From Lachnospiraceae bacterium (GTDB lineage: Bacteria > Bacillota > Clostridia > Lachnospirales > Lachnospiraceae): 34,854 nucleotides of DNA. The first letter of the stretch is position 1. Each line of letters opens with the position of its first letter. The notes under the pieces are model-generated. The model searched no databases, had not been told where the DNA came from, and saw only the letters and a program-made list of their open reading frames with translations. Location of the stretch: assembly GCA_021203145.1 (NCBI GenBank), contig JAJQBS010000009.1, forward strand, positions 9,290 to 44,143, in the 5' to 3' direction. Below, one piece after another: positions 34,537 to 34,854 of this stretch. Position numbers and translations under genes: made by a program.

Positions 34537-34653
34537 TGACTTACAAGAAGTTCATGCTGCTTGCAGCAATGAACTTCGTAAGTCAACGAGCAGCTGGTTT
34601 TGCTGCGAGTATGACTTGCCGGAAGGAAAGCGCGCTTGCGGTAGTGAACTTCG
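34537..34653. repeat. Large inverted repeat with a degenerate second copy
   Basis: TGACTTAC...GTAAGTCA at 34537-34585 is a nearly perfect 49-base palindrome with arms containing GAAGTTCAT/ATGAACTTC and CTGC/GCAG. A second copy at 34613-34653 aligns to 34538-34578 without gaps (28 of 41 bases identical) but has lost most of its dyad symmetry. No U-run follows, so it is not a terminator. Confidence 0.6.
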
Positions 34654-34769
34654 CCCCCATTCTCTTCTGCCTTGTAGTTTTTCTGTTTTGAAATCAACAA
34701 AAAAACACAGGCATTCTGTAAAGTCTCTAAAATTATATGACATCTTATGATATCTTTTTTATTTTATAG

Positions 34770-34798
34770 TTGCATTTATAATTTAAATGCGATATAAT
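34770..34798 (+). promoter_or_regulatory. Rightward promoter leaving the window
   Basis: TTGCAT (34770-34775), 17-base spacer, TATAAT (34793-34798) in AT-rich sequence. It would transcribe a gene beyond the right edge. Confidence 0.65.
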
Positions 34799-34854
34799 AC
34801 TTATGTTTCTTTAAATAATTTCCAGAAACTGCATGCGTTTTTGTATATTTACAC

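Overview
The window looks like chromosome from a Gram-positive anaerobe of the Clostridia, most likely a Lachnospiraceae-type gut bacterium. This is inferred from gene content (hexameric glutamate dehydrogenase, EpsC-type serine acetyltransferase, split transketolase, T-box leader, FtsX-type permease with a giant coiled coil), strong GGAGG ribosome binding sites, intrinsic terminators and consensus TTGACA/TATAAT promoters. I see no tRNA, rRNA, phage, IS element or CRISPR array.

Region 1-5.1 kb (all leftward): the 5' end of a saccharopine dehydrogenase-family gene with a 14-codon tandem duplication; an LTA-synthase-type membrane domain with no catalytic sulfatase domain; gdhA behind a ~410-nt leader with an intrinsic terminator close to its promoter; and an HtrA-like secreted protease. 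Region 5.3-10.4 kb: maf, divergent truA plus an AEC transporter, a small acidic protein, serine acetyltransferase, and a zinc-ribbon protein with a repetitive acidic tail and a structured leader.

Region 10.6-14.4 kb: an ABC importer operon (binding protein, permease, ATPase; TrpXYZ type) under a T-box riboswitch. Region 14.6-20.5 kb: a small XRE regulator, then a decaying pectin cluster. A GH4 gene and an AraC regulator that were divergent neighbours have both lost their 5' halves at one junction, and a GH28 polygalacturonase carries one in-frame TGA. Intact split transketolase genes and araD follow, so the pentose part appears to survive while the oligogalacturonide part is eroding.

Region 20.5-26.1 kb: a two-gene ABC system, an ATPase plus a ~1,580-residue permease with ~750 residues of coiled coil built partly from 42-bp minisatellites. 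Its reading frame is broken at a run of nine A/T close to the start. Region 26.2-28.9 kb: citrate synthase with an unusual leader (long-range stem, hairpin, four 19-bp tandem repeats), a 55-residue membrane protein overlapping an ArsR-family regulator. Region 29.1-34.3 kb: a four-gene operon for a GldA/GldF/GldG-like ABC system with a DUF4340 protein. The right end holds a large inverted repeat and a rightward promoter leaving the window.

The most intriguing non-coding signal is a ~46-nt hairpin element found twice, in the leaders of the T-box operon and of citrate synthase, whose two copies differ while both keep the same paired architecture.
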